Notes under the pieces: generated by a model
What the model was told of the DNA's origin: nothing
Database searches by the model: none
Seen by the model: only the letters and a program-made list of their open reading frames with translations
Made by a program: the position numbers and the translations under genes
Part shown: positions 1 through 7,729 of the stretch, piece by piece
How the letters are laid out: the number at the start of each line of letters is the position of its first letter
Position numbering within the stretch: the stretch's first letter is position 1
DNA from: Microbulbifer elongatus
Lineage (GTDB): Bacteria > Pseudomonadota > Gammaproteobacteria > Pseudomonadales > Cellvibrionaceae
Assembly (NCBI RefSeq): GCF_020524885.1
Contig: NZ_JAIVKJ010000001.1
Coordinates: forward strand, 496,001 to 560,000
DNA: 64,000 nt
Direction of reading: 5' to 3'

Positions 1-1134
1 ATCCGCTATGGTCAGCAACTGGCCGTGCGGGTCCGTTTCGACCTGCAGTGTGATGTCCTCTTTTTTACTGCCGGACTCGGAGGCGTTCTTCAACAGATTC
101 AGCAGTGCCTGCTCGATTTGCGCCGGGTCGAAATAGCCTGGTCGCAATGGCAGTTCGCCCTTTAAGGCAAACGGGTGCAGTGGTTGAAGGTGTTTCACCA
201 GAGTTGACCAGTTTACCTCCTCGCAAGAGGGGGGCGGAAGCTTGGCAAAACGGGCATAACCCTGGGTAAATTCCGTAAGGTGCCGGCAACGGTCTGCAAT
301 CACATCGAAAACACCCGCGAGCTGCTGTGAATCGATTTTCTCCGAGAGCAATTTTCCGCTGTGCGCCATGGAAGAGATGGGCGCGAGGGAGTTGTTGAGT
401 TCATGGCTAATCAGGCGGATTACCTTTTTCCACACCTGTACTTCTGCCCGGGTCAGCTCCCGGGTCATTTCTCTCAGCAATATCAACCGGTGCTTTTGTG
501 AATTCAGCACAAAGGTGCTGTTACTGATATGCAGGGTATGGCTGCTTTCACCGTCGAGGTAGCTGGTGAGTCCGTCTTGTCTTTGCTCGATCGCCTGTGC
601 CAGTTCCGGAGGACAGAGAGGAAGAATCTTTTGTAGCCGGTGCCCCTGCAGTGGTTTGCCATCGTGTAGCAGGTGGCGTGCGCTGGTGTTGGCGTAGATG
701 ATGTGTTCGCTGTGATCGATTAACAGCAGCGCCAGCGGTGAGCTCTGGATCACCGTGTCCAGCAGCAGTTCGCGCTGGTGAACATGCGCCCGCTCGCGCC
801 GCAGTATTTCTCCCACCTCATTGTAGAGTTCCGCCAGTTGTCCCAGCTGATCATTGCGCCTCAGCGCAAGGGAAATGGAAAAATCACCGTCACGGAAATT
901 TAACAGGCCGCCCTCAAGACTTTGCAGGGCGCGATTCAGGTTACGGGTGAGGGGACGCAACAACGCAAAGGCCAGGATGAGTGCAAGCAACATACCGGCA
1001 CTCCATGCAAGTATCGGATTAGCACCCAGCTGTAAAAGGCCAAACGGTATTCCCGTACCCAAAATCACCGCAAGCATGACGATGGCAAACAGCTTTCCCT
1101 CGATGGAGGTTTTCGGGCTCGGGCCTTGGGGCAT
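1..1134 (-). CDS. Sensor histidine kinase, partial (C-terminus beyond left edge)
   Basis: This is the sensor partner of the NtrC-type regulator beside it. The ATG overlaps the regulator's stop as TGATG, so the two are translationally coupled. All 378 codons up to the edge are open. Residues about 14-58 form two hydrophobic segments with almost no periplasmic loop, about 60-115 look like a HAMP linker, and about 125-220 like a PAS sensor. The H-box ISHELNNSLAPISS follows with His244, and then an N-box (LLNLLKNASESG). The G boxes of the ATPase domain are cut off. The signal is unknown. Because it closes an efflux operon, membrane or envelope stress is plausible, but that is inference. Kinase identity is secure from the motifs. 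Confidence 0.93.
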   Translation of the reverse strand, partial: MPQGPSPKTSIEGKLFAIVMLAVILGTGIPFGLLQLGANPILAWSAGMLLALILAFALLRPLTRNLNRALQSLEGGLLNFRDGDFSISLALRRNDQLGQLAELYNEVGEILRRERAHVHQRELLLDTVIQSSPLALLLIDHSEHIIYANTSARHLLHDGKPLQGHRLQKILPLCPPELAQAIEQRQDGLTSYLDGESSHTLHISNSTFVLNSQKHRLILLREMTRELTRAEVQVWKKVIRLISHELNNSLAPISSMAHSGKLLSEKIDSQQLAGVFDVIADRCRHLTEFTQGYARFAKLPPPSCEEVNWSTLVKHLQPLHPFALKGELPLRPGYFDPAQIEQALLNLLKNASESGSKKEDITLQVETDPHGQLLTIAD

Positions 1135-2480
1135 CAGTAGGGAATTCCGTATTTATCCAGGCGACGGTACAGGGCCTGACGACTTAATCCAAGTTCGCGC
1201 GCGGCCTGGGCAATGATGCCATCGCAGCTGGCCAGTGTCTGCTCCAGTAATTCGCGGCTCGGTTCGAAGTTTAGGTCTGGCACTTTAAGTTGAGCATCTT
1301 CCGGCAGCGCCAGAGTACCCTCTTCAATAGTATCGCCTCTGGTCAGAACTGCAGCCCGTTGCATTACGTTCTGCAGTTCGCGCACGTTGCCGGGCCAACT
1401 GTAACGCAACAAGCTTTGCTGTGCTTGCGGGCCCAGTTGTTTGCCGGTAGTCGTTAGGAAACTACGGGCCAGCGGCAGTATATCTTCTGGGCGGTCACTT
1501 AATGGTGGCAGTTTCAGTTCAATTACATTCAGTCGGTAAAACAGGTCCTGGCGGAAGCTGCCATCACTGATCATCTGCTGCAGGTTGCTGTTGGTCGCAC
1601 TGATCACTCGCACCTGCACTTTGCGGGTCTGGCTGCTGCCCAGGCGCTGGAATTCTCCAGTCTGCAGGACCCGCAGCAATTTTACCTGGCCACTGGCGGA
1701 GAGCTCGCCGATTTCGTCGAGAAACAGGGTGCCGCCATCGGCGGCTTCAAAGCGCCCCTGGCGCACCTTGTTACCGGCACCGGTGTAGGCTCCCGCCTCA
1801 GCCCCAAACAGCTCGGCTTCCATCAGTTCTTCTGGCAGCGCGCCAACGTTGACCTTGATGTAGGGGCCGCCTTTCACGCTGGAGTTGGCCTGGACGATAT
1901 CGGCAACTTTCTCCTTGCCGGCACCGTTGGGGCCGGTAATCAGCACCGGCACATCAGAGTGGGCGACCTGGGTGGCCATTTCCAGCAGTGTCTGCACACT
2001 CTGGCTGCGGTAGATGATTCCCTGCAGATCAAACTGCTGCTGCAGCTGCTCGCGAGCCTGCTGCGCCCGGTTTTGAGATTGACGCTGCTGTTGCTGCAAG
2101 TCATGCAGTTCCAACAGGTTCTTTATGGTGGCGATGAGTTTGTTGTCGTCCCAAGGCTTGCCAACGTAATCCGCCGCACCTGCCTTGACCAGTTCCACCG
2201 CCATTTCCAGCTGGGTCCAGGCGGTGAGCAGGATGACGGGGATATCGGGCTGTATCTCTCGCAAGGCAAAAAACAGCGCTCGCCCCTCTTCACCGGAGGT
2301 GGTATCGGCGGTGAAGTTCATGTCCTGGATGACGAGACTGATATCCGGGTTTTCCCGCAGCAGTTGTAAGCCCGCTTGTGGCGTAATGGCGGAAAGGGTC
2401 TGGATATCGTGGAGGGACAACAACAGGGTCAGGGCAGTGATAATGCCGGTGTTGTCGTCGATGACAAGAACTTTATCCAT
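1134..2480 (-). CDS. Sigma-54-dependent response regulator (NtrC family)
   Basis: This 448-residue enhancer-binding protein has three domains. A receiver at about 1-125 carries phospho-acceptor Asp53 (VIQDMNF) and a conserved Lys in GKPWDD. A central AAA+ domain at about 155-385 has the Walker A variant GPNGAGKE and Walker B FLDEIGEL. A Fis-type helix-turn-helix (AARELGLSRQALYRRLDKYG) lies at the C-terminus. The sigma-54 contact loop reads GAYTGA in place of GAFTGA, a Phe-to-Tyr variant. It lies downstream of the two permease genes and upstream of the kinase. A sigma-54 promoter with palindromes precedes the operon at about 7.3 kb, so it probably activates its own transporter operon. Confidence 0.95.
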   Translation of the reverse strand: MDKVLVIDDNTGIITALTLLLSLHDIQTLSAITPQAGLQLLRENPDISLVIQDMNFTADTTSGEEGRALFFALREIQPDIPVILLTAWTQLEMAVELVKAGAADYVGKPWDDNKLIATIKNLLELHDLQQQQRQSQNRAQQAREQLQQQFDLQGIIYRSQSVQTLLEMATQVAHSDVPVLITGPNGAGKEKVADIVQANSSVKGGPYIKVNVGALPEELMEAELFGAEAGAYTGAGNKVRQGRFEAADGGTLFLDEIGELSASGQVKLLRVLQTGEFQRLGSSQTRKVQVRVISATNSNLQQMISDGSFRQDLFYRLNVIELKLPPLSDRPEDILPLARSFLTTTGKQLGPQAQQSLLRYSWPGNVRELQNVMQRAAVLTRGDTIEEGTLALPEDAQLKVPDLNFEPSRELLEQTLASCDGIIAQAARELGLSRQALYRRLDKYGIPY

Positions 2481-2504
2481 AGCTTAGGTCTTGGCTGCAT
2501 GTGA

Positions 2505-2528
2505 GAAACGGGCGCATGCGCCCGTTTC
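2505..2528 (-). terminator. Perfect palindrome between transporter and regulator genes
   Basis: A 24-nt perfect palindrome with arms GAAACGGGCGCA lies between the permease stop and the regulator start. It would fold as a strong hairpin in the mRNA. Only a short TTTC run follows on the minus strand, so it is more likely a partial terminator, or a stabilising or processing hairpin, that lowers regulator/kinase expression than a full stop. Confidence 0.5.
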
Positions 2529-2553
2529 GGTGGAGGTGCAAGTGTACCCTGCT

Positions 2554-3765
2554 TTAAACGCTGCGTGTCGCCATTGCAGGAGAGATATTGGCTGCGCGCA
2601 GTGCCGGAACCAGAGCGGCGGCGAGGCTTACGGCAAGTAATCCCAGCGCGCAGAAGACGGTGACTGAAACCGGCAGTGCAGGTTGGTCGAATTCTCTCAC
2701 CAGGAAGCCATTAAATATCTGAGCCGCAGCGGTACCCAAGGCGATGCCGGTGGCTGCAATCATCAGGTTTTCCAGAAGGAAATAGCGGCTAATGGCTGTG
2801 CGGGTGGCGCCCAGTGCACGGCGTACGCCAATCTGCTTTTGGCGCTGGGTAATCCAAAATACCGTAAGGCCGACGATACCCAGGGCCACAATGAATGTCA
2901 GCAGGACGATAACGCCACTCAACACCTTGATCATCGTGTTGTCACCCGCAAAGTACTGCGCCTTTTCTTCTTCCATTGTATTTGCGTTGATGACGCGGTT
3001 GCCATCGCGCTCTGCCAGTTTCTCTTCAACCAGCTTCAGCACCTCGTCGCGCTGCCCCGGTTCGGCGCGCACGATATAGTAAAACCAGCGGTCAGTAATG
3101 GCGGGATAAAATGCACCGCGACCGGCGATAGAGGAATTTGGCCATGGACCGAGGTTGCGTTCTACGATACCGACAATCTCAATCGGATGGTCGTCGCCGC
3201 CAAGGAAGAAAGATTTGCCCAGCACATTGCCATCGCTCTCCGGGAACAGGTCGTCGGCAAACTTCTGGGTCACTACGGAGACTTTCGGTCGATCGTTGCT
3301 ACTGGGGTCTATTTGCATGATTTCTTCCGGGTAAAACCCGCGGCCAGCAATCAGCTTCATACCCAGCGCGTCGACAAAGTGCTCATCTACGGTGTAGTAG
3401 TTGGATCCCATCGCGCCGGTTTCTTTGTTCGGCTCGGTGTAGAAACCACTGGCAGAACCGCTGCCGGACAGGGGCACGTGGTTGCTGATGGTGGCGCTGG
3501 CCACGCCCGGCAACGCGCGGATCATATCCAGGTCCTGGCGGAAGGCGTCGTACATATCGTAGTCCTTCGGGATCGCCATAAAGTTGAAGGTAACAATCTC
3601 ATTTTCGGCCACACCGGTTGGCCGCGAGATGCGCTCGGTACGTTCGCTGATTACCACCAGCGCATTGCTGACGATAGCGAGAGTGAGCCCAAGCTGTAAT
3701 GCAATCAGCAGCGCTGAGACTTTGTGGCGCCACAGCGCCGATAGAATGGGTCGCAGTTCCAACAT
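2554..3765 (-). CDS. FtsX/MacB-type ABC transporter permease (second of pair)
   Basis: This 403-residue permease of the MacB/FtsX family has the usual topology. There is one N-terminal membrane helix (about 15-37), a large periplasmic MacB-PCD-like domain (about 45-275), and three C-terminal helices (about 280-395) including the family signature around RQKQIGVRRALGATR. It lies 27 nt downstream of a homologous permease gene, and the pair probably forms a heterodimer with the ATPase encoded upstream. With the HlyD-type adaptor this is a tripartite efflux or lipoprotein/peptide-export type machine at the inner membrane. The substrate cannot be read from sequence. Confidence 0.93.
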   Translation of the reverse strand: MLELRPILSALWRHKVSALLIALQLGLTLAIVSNALVVISERTERISRPTGVAENEIVTFNFMAIPKDYDMYDAFRQDLDMIRALPGVASATISNHVPLSGSGSASGFYTEPNKETGAMGSNYYTVDEHFVDALGMKLIAGRGFYPEEIMQIDPSSNDRPKVSVVTQKFADDLFPESDGNVLGKSFFLGGDDHPIEIVGIVERNLGPWPNSSIAGRGAFYPAITDRWFYYIVRAEPGQRDEVLKLVEEKLAERDGNRVINANTMEEEKAQYFAGDNTMIKVLSGVIVLLTFIVALGIVGLTVFWITQRQKQIGVRRALGATRTAISRYFLLENLMIAATGIALGTAAAQIFNGFLVREFDQPALPVSVTVFCALGLLAVSLAAALVPALRAANISPAMATRSV

Positions 3766-3792
3766 GATATTTTCCTTTCTGCTTGCGCCGTG

Positions 3793-5106
3793 TTATTGGG
3801 TTTTCAGGTAGATGGACGGATTGGTCCGACTGATACGCCAGGCGGGGTAGAAGCCCGCCAGCAAGCTGGAAAGCACCGCGAGGCCGATCGCCGCCAGCAT
3901 CATGGTCCAGTCCATGGAGGCGACGCGATCCATATAACCCATCTGCAGTTGTCGAATCAGTGACAAGCCGGCGAGGGTCAGCAGGATGCCTGCGAGCCCG
4001 CCGAGCAATCCGACACAGGCGCTCTCCACCAGGTGCTGGCTAAATACCGCATTTCGGCTGGCGCCAAGCGCCCGGCGTACACCGGCTTCCGGTGCCTTGC
4101 GCAGAAACTTCGCCAGCAGCAATGCAACGGCGTTGACCAGGCACACCAGCAGGAAGGCTAGTGACAACCAGTTCAGCATTCGGTCATCGCCGTCAACCAC
4201 CTCATTGAGCAACAGCCATTCAGACGGCTTACTGAGGCCAATTTTTAGCGGGCGGGGGAAGCGGCCTTGCTCCTTCTGCTCGCGGATGTAACCGGTGAGG
4301 AAGTCCCGGTAGGCCTCTACCTGTTTGGGCGAATCCAGTTGCACCCAGTACTGCAGCCACACCATGTCACTGTTGAGGCGGTCTTCGTAACTGGTGATTT
4401 CTTCCGACTTCCAGCCGTTGGTGTTGCCCCAGGGGTAAATCTCAAATGCCCGGTGCAGGCCAAATGGCAGGAACACTTCTGCCGACTTGTTGAAGTGGCC
4501 ATTGTTGAGATCGTGCACCTTGGGGCTGGGCTGCCAATGCTCGGTAACACCAACCACGGTGAAGGGTACTCCGTTGAAGTTAACGGTGCGGCCTACGCTG
4601 TTTTCCCCACCGAATAGCTTGTCGTTCGTTTCACTGGTGAGCACGAGTTGGTGAATCGGGCTCTGGTCCGCTTCTTCCGACCAGGTGCCGCCGAAAAGGA
4701 ACGGGACATCGAATAGGGCGAAAAAATCGCGGCTGGTGACACGGGAGTCCGCGTTAAAGGGACGCACGTCGGAGTTTTCCAATGAAATCGGTCCACCCCA
4801 GCGGTGCATCGCTACCTGCTTCGACGGGATGTCCGAGCGCAGCAGGTTCACCGAGTCCTGGTACGTGAGCTGCCAGGGCATTTCACTGGGGTTGTCCGCC
4901 GCTTCGTGCGGATCCCAGCCATCCAGCTGTACTGCATACAGCACACTGTCTTTTTCGGCGAGCGCGTTGCGCGACATCATGTAATTGAGGGTAAGGGTGG
5001 TCATGGCGGCGCCGACACCGACGGCGATTGCCGCGACCATCAGCGCGCTCAGGACCGGCGTACGCCGCAAGCTGCGTAATGCGAGGGAAACGTAATATCC
5101 AAACAT
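3793..5106 (-). CDS. FtsX/MacB-type ABC transporter permease (first of pair)
   Basis: This 437-residue permease starts at MFGYYVSLALRSLRR, 11 nt after the ATPase stop. A good SD (AGGAG) precedes that ATG. The open frame extends another 49 codons upstream into the ATPase gene, but that part is a frame artefact with His-rich, Pro/Arg-rich sequence. The protein has one N-terminal helix (about 20-42), a periplasmic domain, and three C-terminal helices after about residue 310, with the signature KAPEAGVRRALGASRNA. It is the likely heterodimer partner of the next permease gene. Family and topology are clear; the substrate is unknown. Confidence 0.92.
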   Translation of the reverse strand: MFGYYVSLALRSLRRTPVLSALMVAAIAVGVGAAMTTLTLNYMMSRNALAEKDSVLYAVQLDGWDPHEAADNPSEMPWQLTYQDSVNLLRSDIPSKQVAMHRWGGPISLENSDVRPFNADSRVTSRDFFALFDVPFLFGGTWSEEADQSPIHQLVLTSETNDKLFGGENSVGRTVNFNGVPFTVVGVTEHWQPSPKVHDLNNGHFNKSAEVFLPFGLHRAFEIYPWGNTNGWKSEEITSYEDRLNSDMVWLQYWVQLDSPKQVEAYRDFLTGYIREQKEQGRFPRPLKIGLSKPSEWLLLNEVVDGDDRMLNWLSLAFLLVCLVNAVALLLAKFLRKAPEAGVRRALGASRNAVFSQHLVESACVGLLGGLAGILLTLAGLSLIRQLQMGYMDRVASMDWTMMLAAIGLAVLSSLLAGFYPAWRISRTNPSIYLKTQ

Positions 5107-5117
5107 GGCTGGTCTCC

Positions 5118-5819
5118 TCAGGCGATCGCTGATTGTTTGTGCTGCGCAACCTGGCGCAGGTCGGATACCTGTCCATCGACGATCTGGATATTGCGATGCG
5201 CGCGACGGGCGAGGTCGGGGTCGTGGGTCACCATGATGATGGTGGTACCCCATTCATTGACGAACTCCAGCAGCTCCATCACCTGACGGGCCATCAGGGA
5301 ATCCAGGTTGCCGGTGGGCTCATCCGCGAGCAGGAAACGCGGCTCGCCGGCCAGCGCACGGGCAATGGCCACGCGCTGCTGCTGGCCACCGGAGAGCTGC
5401 GCCGGCAAATGCTTGGCCCGTGCAGCGAGGCCAACCTGCTCGAGGGATTTTTCAATGCGGCGGCGGCGCTCTTTTGCATTGAAGCCGCGGTAGCGCAAGG
5501 GCACATCAATGTTATCGAACAGGTTGAGGTCGGGGATCAGGTTGAAGCCCTGAAAGATAAAACCGATCTTTTCATTGCGCAGGTGTGAGCGGTCGCGGTC
5601 GGATAGTCCACCCACTTCCTGTCCATCCAGCAAGTACTGACCACCGGTCGGTGTTTCGAGTAAGCCCGCAATATTGAGGAAGGTGGTTTTGCCGGAGCCA
5701 CTGGGTCCGGTAACGGAAACAAATTCGCCTTCCTTGACTTCAAGGCTGAAATCTCTGAGTGCATGAGTCTCGATGGTGTCAGAGCGATAACTTTTACGAA
5801 TATTTTGCATTTTCAGCAT
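5118..5819 (-). CDS. MacB/LolD-type ABC transporter ATP-binding protein
   Basis: This 233-residue nucleotide-binding subunit has Walker [10 protein letters not shown] (about 39-47), the signature [15 protein letters not shown] (about 143-157), Walker [14 protein letters not shown] (about 163-175) and the H-loop (MVTHDP). The sequence around [18 protein letters not shown] is typical of the LolD/MacB/FtsE branch, which energises mechanotransmission permeases rather than classical importers. It lies between the adaptor gene and the two permease genes in one minus-strand operon. No separate promoter is obvious in the 76-nt A+T-rich gap after the adaptor gene. Confidence 0.95.
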   Translation of the reverse strand: MLKMQNIRKSYRSDTIETHALRDFSLEVKEGEFVSVTGPSGSGKTTFLNIAGLLETPTGGQYLLDGQEVGGLSDRDRSHLRNEKIGFIFQGFNLIPDLNLFDNIDVPLRYRGFNAKERRRRIEKSLEQVGLAARAKHLPAQLSGGQQQRVAIARALAGEPRFLLADEPTGNLDSLMARQVMELLEFVNEWGTTIIMVTHDPDLARRAHRNIQIVDGQVSDLRQVAQHKQSAIA

Positions 5820-5895
5820 GGTGAATTTCCTTGTCGTTGATTTTAAATATCGTTTTTTGAAAATTATTGAGCAGTTTTATTACGGATGTATTTTT

Positions 5896-7176
5896 CTATT
5901 CCTGCAGTGCAACAATCTGCGCGTTTTCCAGGGCATCAGCGGAGGAAGTGATAATCTGGTCGCCTTCCTTCAGGCCGGAAACAATCTCCACCTGGTTTAA
6001 CCCCAGCGCACCGATAGTGATTGGCACCTTCACCGCCTGCTGCTGACCGTTGAGCTTCCAGGCGAAGCGACCTCCGGTTTGGTCAATGAATGCTCCGCGC
6101 TTCACCAGGATTACATCGCTGCGGTTTTCCAGCAGAACGCGAGCGGTCAGGCGCAGGTTCTGGCGAAGGTTTTCCGGCTGCTGGTGCGTGAAACGCACAC
6201 GGGCAATCACCTGGCCATCGATTACCTCGGGGGCGATTGCCGTGATTTCACCGGGCAGTTTTTTGCCACCCATATTGATTTCCACCGCCATGGCGAGACC
6301 CAGGTCATCGGCATAGTTTTCCGGTACGGCGGCTTCCAGCTCGAAGCTGGTGAGGTCCACCACGGTGAGCAATGGTGCGTTAGCGGCGACAGCGGCGCGT
6401 TGGGTGGTTGAGAGGCTGCCGATGGTGCCGTCGACAGGGGAGGTGATCTGCAGTTCGTTCACCTTGCGCTGCAGCTCTTCCATCTGCAATTTCTGCTGGG
6501 AGACCTGCAACTCAAGGGTCTGGGTCTCAAACGCCAGGGCTTCGTTTTCCAGCTGGGCATTCTGTACCGCCTGCTTGTACTCCAGCTCCGCACGCGCCAG
6601 GTCATCACTGGCTTTTTCAAAGTCCAGTTGGGAGATGATCTGCTTTTCCATGGAAAGCTCCGCGCGCTTCAGCTCCCGCTGGGCCGCAGTGAGATCCACC
6701 TTGGCGAGATCCGCCTTCTGGGTATTCTCAAGACGCTGGCGCTTCGCCTGAATCTTTTGCCGCGCCAGTTCCACGCTCAGCTTGTTATACAGGGCGCTTT
6801 CCTGGGCCAGCTGGTTCTGCAACTGCGGACTGTCCACTTCCGCCAGCAATTGCCCCTGCTCAACCGCATCACCAGCCTTCACCGCAAACTTCACGATCCC
6901 CTGCGCCGGGCTAAACAGGGTAGGGCTGTTGGCCGCAACCACCTTCCCCTGTACCACCAGATCCCGCACCAGGTCCCCGCGCTCCACTGCCGCGATGTTG
7001 ATACGCGACAGGGAAAGGCTCGCATCCACTGCATTGGTGCTCTGCCAGCTCATCAGCCCCCAAACCACGAAAGCCGCGGCGCCAATGCCAAGGCCTGCGC
7101 GCTTCAACAGGCGCGGGTTCTTCCACGGGCTCTGTGGCGCGAGTCGGACGTCCTGCCCGGAGGTATCTCTGATCAT
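5896..7176 (-). CDS. HlyD/MacA-like periplasmic adaptor of an ABC efflux system
   Basis: This 426-residue membrane-fusion protein starts at MIRDTSGQD. It has an N-terminal membrane anchor (about 33-52), a split barrel-sandwich domain, a long alpha-helical hairpin rich in Glu/Gln/Lys (about 120-245) and beta-barrel domains to the end. A longer frame opens at 7305. The sigma-54 promoter at 7275-7291 would place transcription start near 7264, inside that extension, which supports the shorter start. It is the first gene of the transporter operon. Such adaptors bridge the inner-membrane transporter to an outer-membrane channel. No TolC-like gene is in view, so the channel would be supplied elsewhere. 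Confidence 0.93.
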   Translation of the reverse strand: MIRDTSGQDVRLAPQSPWKNPRLLKRAGLGIGAAAFVVWGLMSWQSTNAVDASLSLSRINIAAVERGDLVRDLVVQGKVVAANSPTLFSPAQGIVKFAVKAGDAVEQGQLLAEVDSPQLQNQLAQESALYNKLSVELARQKIQAKRQRLENTQKADLAKVDLTAAQRELKRAELSMEKQIISQLDFEKASDDLARAELEYKQAVQNAQLENEALAFETQTLELQVSQQKLQMEELQRKVNELQITSPVDGTIGSLSTTQRAAVAANAPLLTVVDLTSFELEAAVPENYADDLGLAMAVEINMGGKKLPGEITAIAPEVIDGQVIARVRFTHQQPENLRQNLRLTARVLLENRSDVILVKRGAFIDQTGGRFAWKLNGQQQAVKVPITIGALGLNQVEIVSGLKEGDQIITSSADALENAQIVALQE

Positions 7177-7274
7177 GTTGTTCCCAAGTTCTTGAAATCT
7201 GTTCTTCTGCCACTGTGACGCGGGTGTTTTATCCCCCGGATGCAAAGTGGATTTTCTGGATGCAGGGGCCTTAT

Positions 7275-7291
7275 CGCAATTGCCGTGCCAA
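7275..7291 (-). promoter_or_regulatory. Sigma-54 promoter of the efflux operon
   Basis: Minus strand reads TTGGCACG-GCAA-TTGCG. The -24 element is perfect, the spacer is the required 4 nt, and -12 has the invariant GC. The expected start is near 7264, giving an 88-nt leader to the adaptor ATG. An NtrC-type activator is encoded in the same operon, which fits. Confidence 0.85.
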
Positions 7292-7365
7292 GGTGGTTTT
7301 CTCACTTAAGTCGTTGATAAGTAAGGAAAATAAATTTTTATAAAGTTTTTGGATGTAGGGCGAGG

Positions 7366-7411
7366 TGTCCGGAAAAAGTGTCCGGACAGGCCGTGTCCGT
7401 AGGGCCGGACA
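7366..7411. promoter_or_regulatory. Putative enhancer sites for the operon's NtrC-type regulator
   Basis: Three related elements occur in 46 nt: TGTCCGGA at 7366-7373, the perfect 10-bp palindrome TGTCCGGACA at 7379-7388, and TGTCCG-N6-CGGACA at 7394-7411. They lie 75-120 bp upstream of the sigma-54 -24 box, the normal distance for bacterial enhancers. Assignment to this regulator is inference from position. Confidence 0.7.
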
Positions 7412-7465
7412 GGAGTGGGGAAGTGCGACACGAGATGTCAGAAAATGTAAATGAGCCAGGTGCTA

Positions 7466-7584
7466 AGGCGGCGATGCCGGGTGTAGCTTGGTGAGACCGT
7501 CTGCGGCCAGGACGGCCGCAGCCGAGCCCCCATGGATGGGTATACGGCGTGTCTCACCAAGCTACACACGGTAGCGTCGCCGCC
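7466..7584. repeat. Long inverted-repeat intergenic element A
   Basis: Arms 7481-7497 and 7551-7567 (GTGTAGCTTGGTGAGAC and its complement) are perfect. Outer flanks GGCGGCGA/TCGCCGCC extend the pairing imperfectly. Inside are an 8-bp inverted repeat (CTGCGGCC/GGCCGCAG) and the core AGCCCCCATGGATGGGT. The same core and the GTCTC end recur in the element at 43462-43625, so this looks like a dispersed chromosomal palindrome. No gene is seen in it. Confidence 0.75.
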
Positions 7585-7729
7585 ACGAAGCTGCATCCGT
7601 GCGCTAAACCACTTGGGTGTTCTTTAGCCAGCCCCCCCAAGATGCTAGAATCCGCGCCCCGATTTACGGCTGAAAAATCGGACTCGAAAAAGACTCTCAA
7701 GTCAGTATCCCAGACAGGCTCCCCTGATT

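Noticed and set aside
2683..3699. 338-codon open frame opposite the second permease
   Set aside because: Antisense shadow of a clear FtsX-type permease; His/Gln-rich composition typical of such shadows.
5107..5253. His-rich N-terminal extension (MGYHHHHG...) on the first permease
   Set aside because: It lies in another frame of the ATPase gene end; the ATG at 5106 has the SD and the family start.
7177..7305. 43-codon N-terminal extension of the adaptor
   Set aside because: It runs upstream across the predicted transcription start and the sigma-54 promoter; the signal-anchor starts after MIRDTSGQD.
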